Shown here: positions 9,927 through 18,649 of the stretch, one piece after another | Layout of the letters: each line of letters starts with the position of its first letter | Numbering within the stretch: position 1 is the stretch's first letter | Assembly (NCBI GenBank): GCA_015698285.1 | Contig: CP048685.1 | Span: 3,100,001-3,164,000, forward strand | DNA: 64,000 bases | DNA from: Candidatus Nitronauta litoralis | GTDB taxonomy: Bacteria > Nitrospinota > Nitrospinia > Nitrospinales > Nitrospinaceae | Reading direction: 5' to 3' | Notes under the pieces: generated by a model | The model's database searches: none | What the model was told of the DNA's origin: nothing | What the model saw: only the letters and a program-made list of their open reading frames with translations | Translations under genes and position numbers: made by a program

Positions 9927-10499
9927 ATGGACGCTGAGCTTTTCTACGACTATATTGAGCGGATTTCTTCCTTTTTTCGTTCCGAAATAAGGCTGGCGGG
10001 AATTGATTACGACCTTCACCCCATACAATTAAACGCTCTGTTTTATTTACACAGGTGCAACCGTTATTCCGATACTCATCAAGGCGTTTCTGATTATTTC
10101 GGTTTGACCAAGGGCACGGTTTCCCAAACTCTAAAATCATTGGAAAGTAAGGGGCTCATTCAAAAGAAGAAGGACATGGCGGATGGCAGGGTTTTCCATT
10201 TAAAGGTGACGAGTGAGGGGATAAAAGTCATTGAAAAATTTTTGCCGACGCAAACAGGGGAGAAGGCACTAAAAAAATTGCCCGAGAGAACTCAAAAACA
10301 ACTATTAGAAAACCTGCGTTTACTTTTGCAGGCAATGCAAAAGTCCAATGCTATGCGTCCTTTTGGGATTTGTCGAAACTGTCGATTTAACCAGAAGAAA
10401 GGGGCGGGCCGGTATTTTTGCGGTTTAACAGAAGAAGCTCTCAGTCGGACTGATATAGAGCTTCTTTGCAGGGAATATGAAAACGTCGAGAATTCCTGA
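9927..10499 (+). CDS. MarR-family regulator with C-terminal cysteine cluster
   Basis: 190 residues from ATG 9927 (MDAELFYDYIE). An in-frame ATG at 9891 exists, but it adds residues unlike the family. The winged helix-turn-helix is clear (VSDYFGLTKGTVSQTLKSLESKGLIQ, wing DMADGRVFHLKVT). After the dimerisation helix the tail carries CRNC...C...C spaced over about 35 residues (FGICRNCRF, RYFCGLTEE, LLCREYEN). Such a cluster could bind Zn or an Fe-S centre and make the protein a redox or nitrogen-oxide sensor. That is inference. It probably regulates the divergent P460 gene. Confidence 0.85.
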   Translation: MDAELFYDYIERISSFFRSEIRLAGIDYDLHPIQLNALFYLHRCNRYSDTHQGVSDYFGLTKGTVSQTLKSLESKGLIQKKKDMADGRVFHLKVTSEGIKVIEKFLPTQTGEKALKKLPERTQKQLLENLRLLLQAMQKSNAMRPFGICRNCRFNQKKGAGRYFCGLTEEALSRTDIELLCREYENVENS

Positions 10500-10556
10500 A
10501 AGTTTGAGACATGATTTCAGGTTAAATTATCGTTATAAAAATTTTACAAATATATT

Positions 10557-11024
10557 TTAATTGTTTTGGTTTTTCTCAGGAAATTCGAGTAGTTGAAATT
10601 CGACCAGATCGCCCTCACATTCATAAGTCAGGCGGGTTAAAGGTTCTGTATGTGGGAACTTTAGATCGCCTGCTTCAAACGACATGACAGGGATATCGAT
10701 TGAAGAGGGTTGTGGCACCAGGTTTTTCAGGTTTCCACCAATCTGATTAGCCAGTTCCTTTAGAGTGTCTTTAATATTTTCGTTTTCAATTGCAGAGTCA
10801 CTTTCTCCAAAAAATATCCGGGAGGCTGTGTGAGTGAGTCCCGGCGCGATAGTGATTACAAACCAGCCGTTCCACCTTCCCTTGATTTGTGTTGCGCACC
10901 TTAGGTTTTTTATTTCTGTAATAGGCTGTTTAGTATTTTTCTGAGTCAGGGACAACCCAAGTGCAGTTGTCCAAACCATCTCGGCACAGTGTCGTATTTC
11001 CTTTTCCATGTATTGTGTGGGCAT
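10557..11024 (-). CDS. CheX-like chemotaxis phosphatase protein (1)
   Basis: 155 residues, resembling the CheC/CheX/FliY phosphatase fold. The helix LKELANQIGGNLKNLVP carries the E-x2-N and G-N positions typical of CheX active sites, where the Glu and Asn attack phospho-CheY. It starts four bases after the stop of a homologous gene, so the pair arose by duplication. The paralogues are only moderately alike outside this helix. They follow a CheY-like receiver and a CheR in the same orientation. Dephosphorylation of that receiver is the likely job. Confidence 0.75.
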   Translation of the reverse strand: MPTQYMEKEIRHCAEMVWTTALGLSLTQKNTKQPITEIKNLRCATQIKGRWNGWFVITIAPGLTHTASRIFFGESDSAIENENIKDTLKELANQIGGNLKNLVPQPSSIDIPVMSFEAGDLKFPHTEPLTRLTYECEGDLVEFQLLEFPEKNQNN

Positions 11025-11028
11025 TGTT

Positions 11029-11499
11029 TTAACTGGTCACGGCGCCATTAGTATCCGTTTTTTTCAATACTGAAATTGAAAAGGGTTTGTTTCCACAAGT
11101 AAACGATATTAAACAAATCAACTCACTCCCAGGTACCCGCAGATTAAAATTGGTGACTGCGACTGTAGGGAGGGAGAGGTAACAGGGTTCGGGGAACATG
11201 GCTTTGAGGTTTCCTCCGGTCATATTTGCCAATTCACCCAGGGCGTCCTGGATATCTTGCATTTTAGCTTCTGTTTCTGGAACAGAAAACATGATAGCTG
11301 CAGCCTTTCTCGCCAGGGTTGCAGGGCAATGGAGGGTGACTGTACCAGACCATTCCCCCGTAATATGAACACAACTGGCCAGGGCATTGTCCAGATGATC
11401 GGGCTCATATATTTTTTCAGATTTGGTGACATCCATTCCGAGGACGTTTTTCCAGATTACCTCTGTATACTGGGTGATATCGTCTTCAAGGTGGTCCAT
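11029..11499 (-). CDS. CheX-like chemotaxis phosphatase protein (2)
   Basis: 156 residues, paralogue of the next gene downstream. It carries the same phosphatase helix, LGELANMTGGNLKAMFPEP, followed by CYLSLPTVAV, where the sister has SSIDIPVMSF. The N-terminal half (YTEVIWKNVLGMDV) also aligns with it (HCAEMVWTTALGLSL). It starts seven bases after the cheR stop. CheX proteins act as dimers; two adjacent paralogues could form a heterodimer, which is an inference. Confidence 0.75.
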   Translation of the reverse strand: MDHLEDDITQYTEVIWKNVLGMDVTKSEKIYEPDHLDNALASCVHITGEWSGTVTLHCPATLARKAAAIMFSVPETEAKMQDIQDALGELANMTGGNLKAMFPEPCYLSLPTVAVTNFNLRVPGSELICLISFTCGNKPFSISVLKKTDTNGAVTS

Positions 11500-11506
11500 T
11501 TGTATT

Positions 11507-12331
11507 TTAACCTTTCAGGCTGTAACATCCCGATTGTGGTAGCGGGAGCCTTTCAAATGCAGGATCGATGTTCATCGTTGTTTCTGCAGCCCCCAAAAAC
11601 AGGTAACCGCTAGGCTTCAAAACTTTCTTGATTTTTCCCAGAATACTTTTTTTCATTTCCACATCAAAATAGATCAAAACATTCCTGAGAAACATGATGT
11701 CTACGGGAGGTATTGGGGGAAAAGGTTCAGAGAGGTTGATTTCACGAAACTGGACCATTTTTAATAAGTCATCCTTCACTTTCCAATCGGTGCCCACCCG
11801 TTCGAAAAATTTCACCAAAAGCATTGCAGGTAATCCACGGTTGACTTCAAGTTGTGAGTATTTACCTGTTCGACAACGGGCCAGCATTTCCCTGGATATA
11901 TCGCTGCTCATAAAGTTGATTTTCCAATTGTTTAGTTCGGGAAAATCATTTTTAAGAATCATGGCAATGGTAAAGGGTTCCTGCCCACTGGAGCTTGCAC
12001 CACACCAGATGTTCAATTCACGTTTTATTTTGTTTTTTTCCAGGATATCCGGAAGGACATGTTTTTTTAAGGCTTCAAAGGGGTGAACATCCCGGAAAAA
12101 AGAAGTTTCGTTTGTAGTGAGTGCGTCAACCACTTTGTCGGAAAGCCCGTTTCTGGACCCACCCATACGAAGTTGGCCGACAAGGCTTTGGATTGTTTCC
12201 AGGCCTTCGCTGTGAAGCAGGGGAAGCATTCTGGATTCAACCAGATATTCTTTGCCGGGTTCGAGAACGATAGCCGATCGATTAAGTACCAGTTTTCTAA
12301 TGTAATCAAAATCTGCTGATGCGATAGCCAT
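11507..12331 (-). CDS. cheR: Chemotaxis protein methyltransferase CheR
   Basis: 274 residues. It methylates glutamates of chemoreceptors using S-adenosylmethionine. An all-helical N-terminal domain (residues 1-75) precedes the SAM-binding domain. TNETSFFRDVHPFEAL is the family signature. The SAM motif reads WCGASSSGQEPFTIAM, a slightly changed form of the usual SAGCSTGEEPYS. INFMSSDIS and FLRNVLIYFD are further family motifs. It lacks the TPR extension found in the second CheR of this window. It sits between a single-domain receiver and two CheX-like genes. Confidence 0.92.
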   Translation of the reverse strand: MAIASADFDYIRKLVLNRSAIVLEPGKEYLVESRMLPLLHSEGLETIQSLVGQLRMGGSRNGLSDKVVDALTTNETSFFRDVHPFEALKKHVLPDILEKNKIKRELNIWCGASSSGQEPFTIAMILKNDFPELNNWKINFMSSDISREMLARCRTGKYSQLEVNRGLPAMLLVKFFERVGTDWKVKDDLLKMVQFREINLSEPFPPIPPVDIMFLRNVLIYFDVEMKKSILGKIKKVLKPSGYLFLGAAETTMNIDPAFERLPLPQSGCYSLKG

Positions 12332-12385
12332 AAAACCTTTGTTGGAAAATGTGGAGAGATAGAGTTTTGATTCGTAAATTAAAAA

Positions 12386-12763
12386 CTACGAAGAGTTGAC
12401 TGCTATTCCCATCAGAGTTAGTTTTTCCTGAATCATTTCCTTGGTAAATGGTTTCATTACATACTCATTGGCTCCTGCTTCAAGAGCCTTAACCACTTGA
12501 GACATTTCCGTTTCAGTTGTGACCATCATGAGCCGCATATTGTCATACTTTGAGTTTTTTCTGATTTCGCAGACAAGTTCATAGCCGTTCATTTCCGGCA
12601 TATTCCAATCGACAAGGGCGAATTCAAAAAGGTCGCTGGATTCAACGACTTGAAATGCTTCTTTGCCGTCCCCGGCTTCACTGACTTCAAAACCCATGCT
12701 GACCAGCATTTGAGTCAGAATACGCCTGATGGCTTTCGAGTCATCGACTACCAATGCACGCAC
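12386..12763 (-). CDS. CheY-like single-domain response regulator
   Basis: 125 residues, a bare receiver domain. The acidic pair (VVDDS), phospho-acceptor Asp52 (ALVDWNMPEMNG), the switch Thr (MMVTTE) and conserved Lys (YVMKPF) are all present. It has no output domain and so works by protein contact. It is first in the group receiver-cheR-cheX-cheX, with 54 bases before cheR. The CheX-like proteins are its likely phosphatases. There is no flagellar gene nearby, so the target could be pili or gliding rather than a flagellar switch. Confidence 0.88.
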   Translation of the reverse strand: MRALVVDDSKAIRRILTQMLVSMGFEVSEAGDGKEAFQVVESSDLFEFALVDWNMPEMNGYELVCEIRKNSKYDNMRLMMVTTETEMSQVVKALEAGANEYVMKPFTKEMIQEKLTLMGIAVNSS

Positions 12764-12965
12764 ATTAACCTCCCATTGTCATAAAAAAACTATTTAATTA
12801 GGTTTCCTGTAATAACACCTGATCTGATATGGTTTTGGTATTATCGGGAAACCAGAAAACCTGAATTTATTTTCTAACGTGTAATCAGGTTAAGGGGAAA
12901 AAAATTACTGTCAACGGAAAATAATTGGAACAAAAAGAGAGGAATGTAGGCGGGATAAAAACAAA

Positions 12966-13014
12966 AATCCCGCAGTTGTTACCCTGTGTAATCACAGGAG
13001 AAAACTGCGGGATT
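12966..13014 (-). terminator. Strong intrinsic terminator after the 13039-13758 gene
   Basis: A perfect 12-base stem (AATCCCGCAGTT with AACTGCGGGATT) encloses an inner hairpin CCTGTG-TAAT-CACAGG. On the minus strand it is followed by TTTTTGTTTTT. It ends the transcript of the gene just upstream. Confidence 0.85.
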
Positions 13015-13038
13015 AGGTTAAACCATTAAACTGGTATT

Positions 13039-13758
13039 TTATTCTGCGTTTTCGTCGAGACCCTGTTCGAGTTCGTTCATGAAGAGTTGCGCATTTTCCT
13101 TGGTGTCCTTAGCGCGCTCTTCTTTTCTTGCCCTGATTTCTTCAAGTTCTTCCTTGCCTTCAGGAGTTTCTGCCCAAGGTGTAAGGCCACCTTGTTTAAG
13201 TTTAATGATTGCTTGTTTGATCTTTTCGATTTTGGCTGAGTCAAAGTCGCGAATCGCAAGAAGGGCATCTTCATGACCATCATAGGCACACCATGCCTGA
13301 GTATAACAGTTGGTGTTCGCGCGGATCATCCTGAGGGTGATGTTCGCAAAATGACAGTGAACCCCGATAAAAGCACATACATGAATTTTGTTGTGCTGGA
13401 TTGTGAGGTTTGGGTGACAAGGGTTGATCACTGCTTCCGGATCAATCTTTGGGTAAATTGGGCGGTAGTCCGGCATTGGAATGATATTCATACCGGGAAC
13501 TTCCTTGACCAGGTCAAGCGCCAATGTTGCCTTATGACGTGTTTCTTCGGTCCAGCCCCAGACCAACATTGGGCCGGGAAATAGGGTCGGGTTTCTGAGG
13601 GTCAATAGTTTTTCTGCACTGATATCGTAGACCTTTTCTTCTTCAACTGGTTCGCCTTCAAGAAGGTGATGACCAGATCCTTCTTCGGGTTGAAAAATAC
13701 CCATGGCTGCTGCTGATGGCGGAAGAAAACCTGCGGGCCCTAATGGTAATTTTGGCAT
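13039..13758 (-). CDS. Protein resembling the 'CO dehydrogenase beta subunit family', probably oxidoreductase-associated
   Basis: 239 residues, no signal peptide. From memory the sequence resembles proteins annotated as carbon monoxide dehydrogenase beta subunit family, found with 2-oxoacid:ferredoxin oxidoreductases in Nitrospinota, Nitrospirota, Aquificota and anammox bacteria. A role as an accessory subunit of such a complex is inferred. The centre is rich in Cys and His (INPCHPNLTIQHNKIHVC, GVHCHFAN, TNCYTQAWC), which suggests metal or cluster contact. The C-terminal 60 residues are a charged helix. It is a single gene with a strong terminator, so its partners are elsewhere. It is not a CooS/AcsB catalytic subunit. 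Confidence 0.5.
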   Translation of the reverse strand: MPKLPLGPAGFLPPSAAAMGIFQPEEGSGHHLLEGEPVEEEKVYDISAEKLLTLRNPTLFPGPMLVWGWTEETRHKATLALDLVKEVPGMNIIPMPDYRPIYPKIDPEAVINPCHPNLTIQHNKIHVCAFIGVHCHFANITLRMIRANTNCYTQAWCAYDGHEDALLAIRDFDSAKIEKIKQAIIKLKQGGLTPWAETPEGKEELEEIRARKEERAKDTKENAQLFMNELEQGLDENAE

Positions 13759-14086
13759 TCTAAATAAACCTCCGATTAATCCAAACTTGTGATGATAATG
13801 AGCTTGTTTATATTTTAAAGGATAAAGTTAACGACGGATTTGAACCCGGTTTTGCCTTAAATACCACTTGTAGGGCAGGAAGCTAAATAAACCAAGGTTT
13901 TTAAAGAGGTTAATCCTATTATCAATTGCAGAAACTGTCAATACATAAATCCAGAATGAGGGGGCCTGGGGCCCTTATTTTTGTAAAAAAGATGTTTCGA
14001 ATTTTCTATGGTTAATACGCCTTTTCCAGGGAATGAAGGTTTAAAGGCTTAAATCTAAAGGGCTTACTTCGCGTTTTTGAGTTGTT
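13759..14086. other. Intergenic region, 328 bases
   Basis: AT-rich region presumed to carry the promoter of the 13039-13758 gene. A short GC hairpin GGGCC-TGG-GGCCC followed by TTATTTTT lies near 13963-13983 on the plus strand. No plus-strand gene precedes it, so its meaning is unclear. No gene seen. Confidence 0.35.
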
Positions 14087-14320
14087 TCACTCTCCGGGCC
14101 ATCCCCGGTCACGCATGCATTTGCTGTAATGAGCCTGGGCTCTATAGGCTTGGGGACCATTGCGCTCCATTCCATCCATGTGTGAGAGTGACCGACATTC
14201 TCTGGAGTCACGTACCATCAATGGGTCTTTCTTCTCTTTTTTAGCGGGGGCACCTGCGCAGGCAGTTAAAATTGCCGCTACCAGGGCCAAAATGGCAATC
14301 CTGAGTCTATGTTGCCCCAT
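14087..14320 (-). CDS. Small lipoprotein
   Basis: 77 residues. The signal peptide ends in a lipobox LTAC (Cys at about residue 21), so the mature protein is a lipid-anchored peptide of about 57 residues. It contains two further Cys in the pattern RECRSL...YSKCMRDRGW and the charged start KKEKKDP. The ATG directly follows the pyrE stop, so it is in that operon. I do not recognise a named family. Confidence 0.72.
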   Translation of the reverse strand: MGQHRLRIAILALVAAILTACAGAPAKKEKKDPLMVRDSRECRSLSHMDGMERNGPQAYRAQAHYSKCMRDRGWPGE

Positions 14321-14977
14321 TTATTTTTTCTTCTCCCACCATTCAAAAGGGTGGTCTTTCCATTCCATCAGGGTCTGGAGCTGCTCACTGGATAATTTTC
14401 CTGAGCTCTTCATAAAATCAAGAAGTTCCTCGAATTGAATCAGGGTATGAAGCTGGCAGTCCTTCTCATTGAACCGTTCAATAGTATCAGGAAAGCCATA
14501 CGAAAAAATCCCCATACAATGTTGAACCCGGACGCCTGCTTCGCGGAGTGCGTGCACAACTTTTAGAACGCTGCCTCCCGTTGAGATGAGATCTTCAACA
14601 ACCACCACATTTTTGCCGGGGTCCAGAGGGCCTTCGATTTGGTTTTTCATCCCATGTTCTTTGGGGGTGGGCCGGACATAAATAAGTGGGCATTGCAGTC
14701 GGTTGGCTAACGTAGTGGCGTGTGGTATGCCGGCGGTGGCTGTACCCGCGATCACATCAGTTGGTATTTTGCGGGAATCGATAATGGCTTGAAAGCCTTC
14801 CGCGACCAATTGGCGGTGGGAGCTATCACCGAGTAATAACCGATTATCATTGTAAATCGGCATTCGAGCACCGGAGGCCCAGGTGAAGGGGTTTTCCGGG
14901 GAAATTTTAATGGCTCCCAGGTCGAGGGCAATTTTGGCGAGTTGTATTGAGACGGGTGGGTCGAGTTCCGAAGGCAT
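14321..14977 (-). CDS. pyrE: Orotate phosphoribosyltransferase
   Basis: 218 residues. It converts orotate and PRPP to orotidine monophosphate in pyrimidine synthesis. The family start (ALDLGAIKISPENPFTWASG) and the PRPP loop VVVVEDLISTGGSVLK are both clear. GTATAGIPHATTLAN and the Lys-rich flexible loop YVRPTPKEHG complete the active site. It starts five bases after the lptD stop and abuts a small lipoprotein gene. Confidence 0.95.
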   Translation of the reverse strand: MPSELDPPVSIQLAKIALDLGAIKISPENPFTWASGARMPIYNDNRLLLGDSSHRQLVAEGFQAIIDSRKIPTDVIAGTATAGIPHATTLANRLQCPLIYVRPTPKEHGMKNQIEGPLDPGKNVVVVEDLISTGGSVLKVVHALREAGVRVQHCMGIFSYGFPDTIERFNEKDCQLHTLIQFEELLDFMKSSGKLSSEQLQTLMEWKDHPFEWWEKKK

Positions 14978-14982
14978 GTTTA

Positions 14983-17247
14983 TCAGAAAGAACGGTGGAT
15001 AAAGGATTCTCCTTCACTTCCGGCGATTTCGCCAAGCCCTTTAAGTGTCAGGTTGAAGAGAAACCGGGTCTCTTCCTGTCGAAGTCCGCCGTTGATGTTG
15101 AGGCGTTGGATTACATCGACAGAAACACCCCAGCATCCGCAAGGGTTATTAAACGACAAGCGTCCATTTTTTTCAAGCAGGGTTTCGTTGAACTCATCGA
15201 AGCGCGTGCTGAACTTCATGTTCCAGCCAGGTAGGAAAGAATAGTCGATTGTTCCGAGAATGGAAGCCGAGGTGTTGTGCGCCATACGTCGTTCCATGAT
15301 GACCATCAGGTTGTCTGTCGGGCGCACACCAACATCAAAGTTGACGGTCTGAACAATTCCATCATAGAGGTCAATCGTTGAATCCATGTTCACCATCAAC
15401 CAATCAAATGGACGGCTGTCCAGATCAAAGCGGAGAGATGAGAATGGTCGATTCTTATCCATCGAAGAGGTCAAGGACCGCCCAGCTTCGTTAAAGTTAT
15501 AGCTTTGACTGATTTCGAAGCGCGCGATTTGCTGGGTGTTGCTGGAGCCGTCTGTGGTGACTTTTTTCAACAGTCGCTGGGTCAGAAAGTAGGAAATCGA
15601 ATTGGTGTTTGGAATCTGATCAATCCCGTCGATTTGAAAAATCTGATTTCTGTCCAGTTCATCAATATCTGGAATATAGTCATACTGAACGCGAGGTTCG
15701 ATTACGTGTTTGATCTTAGTGTCCCCGCCATTGGAATCCAGTTGAAAAATTTTGTTGAATTTCGGACCCTCGAGGACACCACGAACGTCTATCAACTCCC
15801 GGTTGATAGAACCGTGCGATGTTGTTCCCTGAAAGGAGTCGCTGTAATAAGTATTGCGGACCCCCACCGTAGGCGTGAAGTTTAGCCATGGGAAAAGCTG
15901 GACTGGGGCAGAAAGCTGCGGATGAATATCGATCCTTTGCAGGTTGACCACTTGGTCCGTCAGAGTGCTTCCATCCAGATCGGTTACAAATGTAGTGAAA
16001 GTTGTATCCTGATTAAAGTAAATATTGGTTTTCCCTATCTCGACCGGCTGTGTCCTCCAGATGGCCTGGGGCAGGATACCGAAGGTGTCGTCGCGCCCAT
16101 CGTCTTCACTTTCTCTCAATCGCGCAAGCAGGTCGAAGGATTGATTGCCCCAGGTTTTAAACAATGTCGCCCAGGAATCGGTGCTGCGCCGTGTTCTATT
16201 TTCGGTCTGGTCTCGGAATGTTTTGTTGAAGTTGTCGCTTGAGGATAAATCCAGTTTGCCGTTCAGTGCCCATCCATAGGGTAGCTGTTGCTGGTGAAAG
16301 GCGTCGATTTTCCAGAAAAAATTTCCAGTGACATTGTCGTCAATTAACACTGCGTTAAATTGGCCCGTCGTAGTTTTACTCGGGGTATATCGGTATTCGA
16401 GTGAAGTCTCGACTCCCCGGTTTTCCATGTACCGGACTCCGATGGTGGCATCCTGATGATCGTTGATCGCCCAGAAAAAAGAATTGCCAAGAGTAAACCC
16501 GTCCAGGTTGGACTGCCCAATGCTGGGGGTCAGAAACCCTGTTTTTCTTCGGTTGTCGAGCGGTATATATCCAATGGGGATATAGCCGACAGGCATGTTA
16601 CGGATTTTGACAACACCGCCCTTGAATAATGCCCGGTCCTTGGCTTCCACGTCTGCGTCATCAACTTCAATTTTCCAGTCCGGTATTTTACCGGTACAGG
16701 TAGTCAGGCTGGCTTCCGTGATCTTGTAGTGATTTTCACTGAGCTTGGTGATTTCTTTGCCTTTTACAAAATACTTGATTCCTTTGGGGCTCCCAAGGGT
16801 GCCTTCAGCGTCGAACAACCGGCCTTTTTCTGATTTGATGTTTATCTGGGCTTTCGTTGAGCGCAGCCTCGTTCCATCTTCAGCAATCATCAACACGTGT
16901 CCAACGGCCTCACCCCTTCCGGTTTTAGGGTTCACCAGAACACGGTCCGCTTTGATAATCCGACCCTGGTAAGTGATGCGAACCCGACCCCAGGCCCTGA
17001 TTTGATTTTTTTCGGAAATCTGCTCCAGGTGATCTGCAGATATGTGGATAGGGGGCTCGGTATTTTTTTTGGTTTTGGCATCAGTCCGTGTTTTTTTTGC
17101 TTCAGGGGGAGGTGTTGGAATGGGCGCGTAGTTGTAAGGAGAGGGGAACTGGCTGCCCTGGTATCGATCCTGAGCCTGAGCCAGGTTTGCACCTAAGGCA
17201 AACACCGCGAGAAGTGCAAATAATCTAATGAAGCTTTTGATGTTCAA
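14983..17247 (-). CDS. lptD: LPS-assembly protein LptD
   Basis: 754 residues from a TTG at 17247. The frame is open further upstream into folC, but the signal peptide (NIKSFIRLFALLAVFALGANLAQA) begins right after this TTG, and GAGG lies 12 bases before it, so I take TTG as the start. The gene then overlaps folC by 23 bases. LptD inserts lipopolysaccharide into the outer membrane with LptE. The N-terminal OstA/LptA-like jellyroll spans about residues 60-180 (ISADHLEQISEKNQIRAWG). The rest is the beta barrel. Cys residues at TTCTGK and PCGCWG match positions used for disulfides in LptD proteins. Confidence 0.93.
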   Translation of the reverse strand: MNIKSFIRLFALLAVFALGANLAQAQDRYQGSQFPSPYNYAPIPTPPPEAKKTRTDAKTKKNTEPPIHISADHLEQISEKNQIRAWGRVRITYQGRIIKADRVLVNPKTGRGEAVGHVLMIAEDGTRLRSTKAQINIKSEKGRLFDAEGTLGSPKGIKYFVKGKEITKLSENHYKITEASLTTCTGKIPDWKIEVDDADVEAKDRALFKGGVVKIRNMPVGYIPIGYIPLDNRRKTGFLTPSIGQSNLDGFTLGNSFFWAINDHQDATIGVRYMENRGVETSLEYRYTPSKTTTGQFNAVLIDDNVTGNFFWKIDAFHQQQLPYGWALNGKLDLSSSDNFNKTFRDQTENRTRRSTDSWATLFKTWGNQSFDLLARLRESEDDGRDDTFGILPQAIWRTQPVEIGKTNIYFNQDTTFTTFVTDLDGSTLTDQVVNLQRIDIHPQLSAPVQLFPWLNFTPTVGVRNTYYSDSFQGTTSHGSINRELIDVRGVLEGPKFNKIFQLDSNGGDTKIKHVIEPRVQYDYIPDIDELDRNQIFQIDGIDQIPNTNSISYFLTQRLLKKVTTDGSSNTQQIARFEISQSYNFNEAGRSLTSSMDKNRPFSSLRFDLDSRPFDWLMVNMDSTIDLYDGIVQTVNFDVGVRPTDNLMVIMERRMAHNTSASILGTIDYSFLPGWNMKFSTRFDEFNETLLEKNGRLSFNNPCGCWGVSVDVIQRLNINGGLRQEETRFLFNLTLKGLGEIAGSEGESFIHRSF

Positions 17248-18517
17248 TGCTTTGCTTTGCCTCAGCGATGGTGAACACTGAACCGGTAACCAGTATGAGG
17301 TCGCGGGGCCCGGATCGATTTTTTGCTGTATGCAAAGCATATTGAATTTCGTCAATAATTTCAATAACTTTGTTGGAAATTTGTAATAATTTAAACAAAT
17401 TATGGGGGTCTGCACTGCGTTCCATCCTGGGCTGAGTGATATACACCTCATCTGCAAAACTGCCTATAATTTCAGCAATTTGTGGGAGGTCTTTGTCCTT
17501 CATGACCCCGAGGATCACTCTGGATTTTTCAAACCTAAAATGCTCCCGGATAGAATCCGTCAGTTTTTTGACAGAATCAGGATTGTGGGCACAATCCAGG
17601 AGAACTATTGGGTTTGTCTCAACGACTTCCATTCGGCCCGGCCAGTATGCATTTTTAAGACCTGATCGCAGGTAGTGTTCACTCAAAACAGCCTCTTGTG
17701 TCTTAACTGCCTGGCGTGTCGCTGCCACTGCCAAAGCAGCATTTTGTACCTGAAATTCACCCAGTAAGGGGATTTCCAGCCCCTCAAGCAACAAATCTGG
17801 ACTGCTCCAATCGAATGTTTGAACATGGCCGTTCCAGGTTCGCCCGCGAATTTTAAATTCCCGGCCCAGAAATTCGACAGGGCACCCTTTTTCCCGCGCC
17901 CAGGCCTCAATAACCTCGCAAACCTCAGGCTTATTTTTTCCAGCAAGAACTGTACCGCCGGGTTTTATGATGGCGGCTTTTTCTGCTGCGATAGCCTCCA
18001 GGTTTTGGCCCAGACTGCTTTCGTGGTCTTTGGAAATGGAAGTGATCACCGAAACCTGGGCCTTGCATAGATTGGTTGAATCCAATCTACCCCCCATTCC
18101 AACTTCAATGATATTCCATTCACATCCACTCTGGAAAAAGTGAAGAAAGGCAATAGCCGTTGCCACCTCAAAATAGGTGGCCGGGATATTTTCTTGCTCA
18201 CAAGCTTCCTTAATGCAGGTCGCAACCTGCGCCAGTTCCTCCGGCAGAATTTCCTGTCGGTTAACTTGAATTCGTTCCCGGTAATCAAGAAGGTGAGGGG
18301 AGGTGTAGAGGCCGGTTCTGTATCCGGCACTTCGTAGAATTGACTCTGTGAAGATCGCAGTAGATCCCTTCCCATTGGTACCGGCAATGTGGACTGTTGG
18401 AACCTTTAACTGTGGATTTCCTAGTGCCTTCAGCAGGCGAGAGGTATTTTCCAGACCAAGTTTGATGCCGCTTTTAATTAAATCGTCAAGGTAATCACAA
18501 GTTTGTTCGTAGTTCAT
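17225..18517 (-). CDS. folC: Bifunctional folylpolyglutamate / dihydrofolate synthase
   Basis: 430 residues from ATG 18517 (MNYEQTCDYL), which matches the usual family start. A TTG nine codons upstream is open but has no better RBS. The enzyme adds glutamates to folates. The ATP P-loop is HIAGTNGKGST. The downstream motifs YTSPHLLDYRERI, VGMGGRLDSTN and LLDCAHNPDS are typical of the Mur-ligase-like family. It heads the group folC-lptD-pyrE-lipoprotein, an unusual mixture. Confidence 0.95.
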   Translation of the reverse strand: MNYEQTCDYLDDLIKSGIKLGLENTSRLLKALGNPQLKVPTVHIAGTNGKGSTAIFTESILRSAGYRTGLYTSPHLLDYRERIQVNRQEILPEELAQVATCIKEACEQENIPATYFEVATAIAFLHFFQSGCEWNIIEVGMGGRLDSTNLCKAQVSVITSISKDHESSLGQNLEAIAAEKAAIIKPGGTVLAGKNKPEVCEVIEAWAREKGCPVEFLGREFKIRGRTWNGHVQTFDWSSPDLLLEGLEIPLLGEFQVQNAALAVAATRQAVKTQEAVLSEHYLRSGLKNAYWPGRMEVVETNPIVLLDCAHNPDSVKKLTDSIREHFRFEKSRVILGVMKDKDLPQIAEIIGSFADEVYITQPRMERSADPHNLFKLLQISNKVIEIIDEIQYALHTAKNRSGPRDLILVTGSVFTIAEAKQSIEHQKLH

Positions 18518-18649
18518 CCGGAGCCATTGTTTTTTAACTGACAAAGAAACGAAACGCTGAAGAATTCACGAGTTTAGGGCCCAAAAGGCTGCTTTATTTT
18601 CTCACTTGAGAGTATGCTGTGTAAGGTAAAATAAAATTAATTATTTTTA

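Noticed and set aside
17248-17457. Upstream extension of lptD within folC
   Set aside because: The residues are not LptD-like, and the signal peptide begins at the TTG at 17247.
18518-18544. TTG start for folC nine codons upstream
   Set aside because: The ATG at 18517 fits the usual family start and the TTG has no ribosome-binding site.
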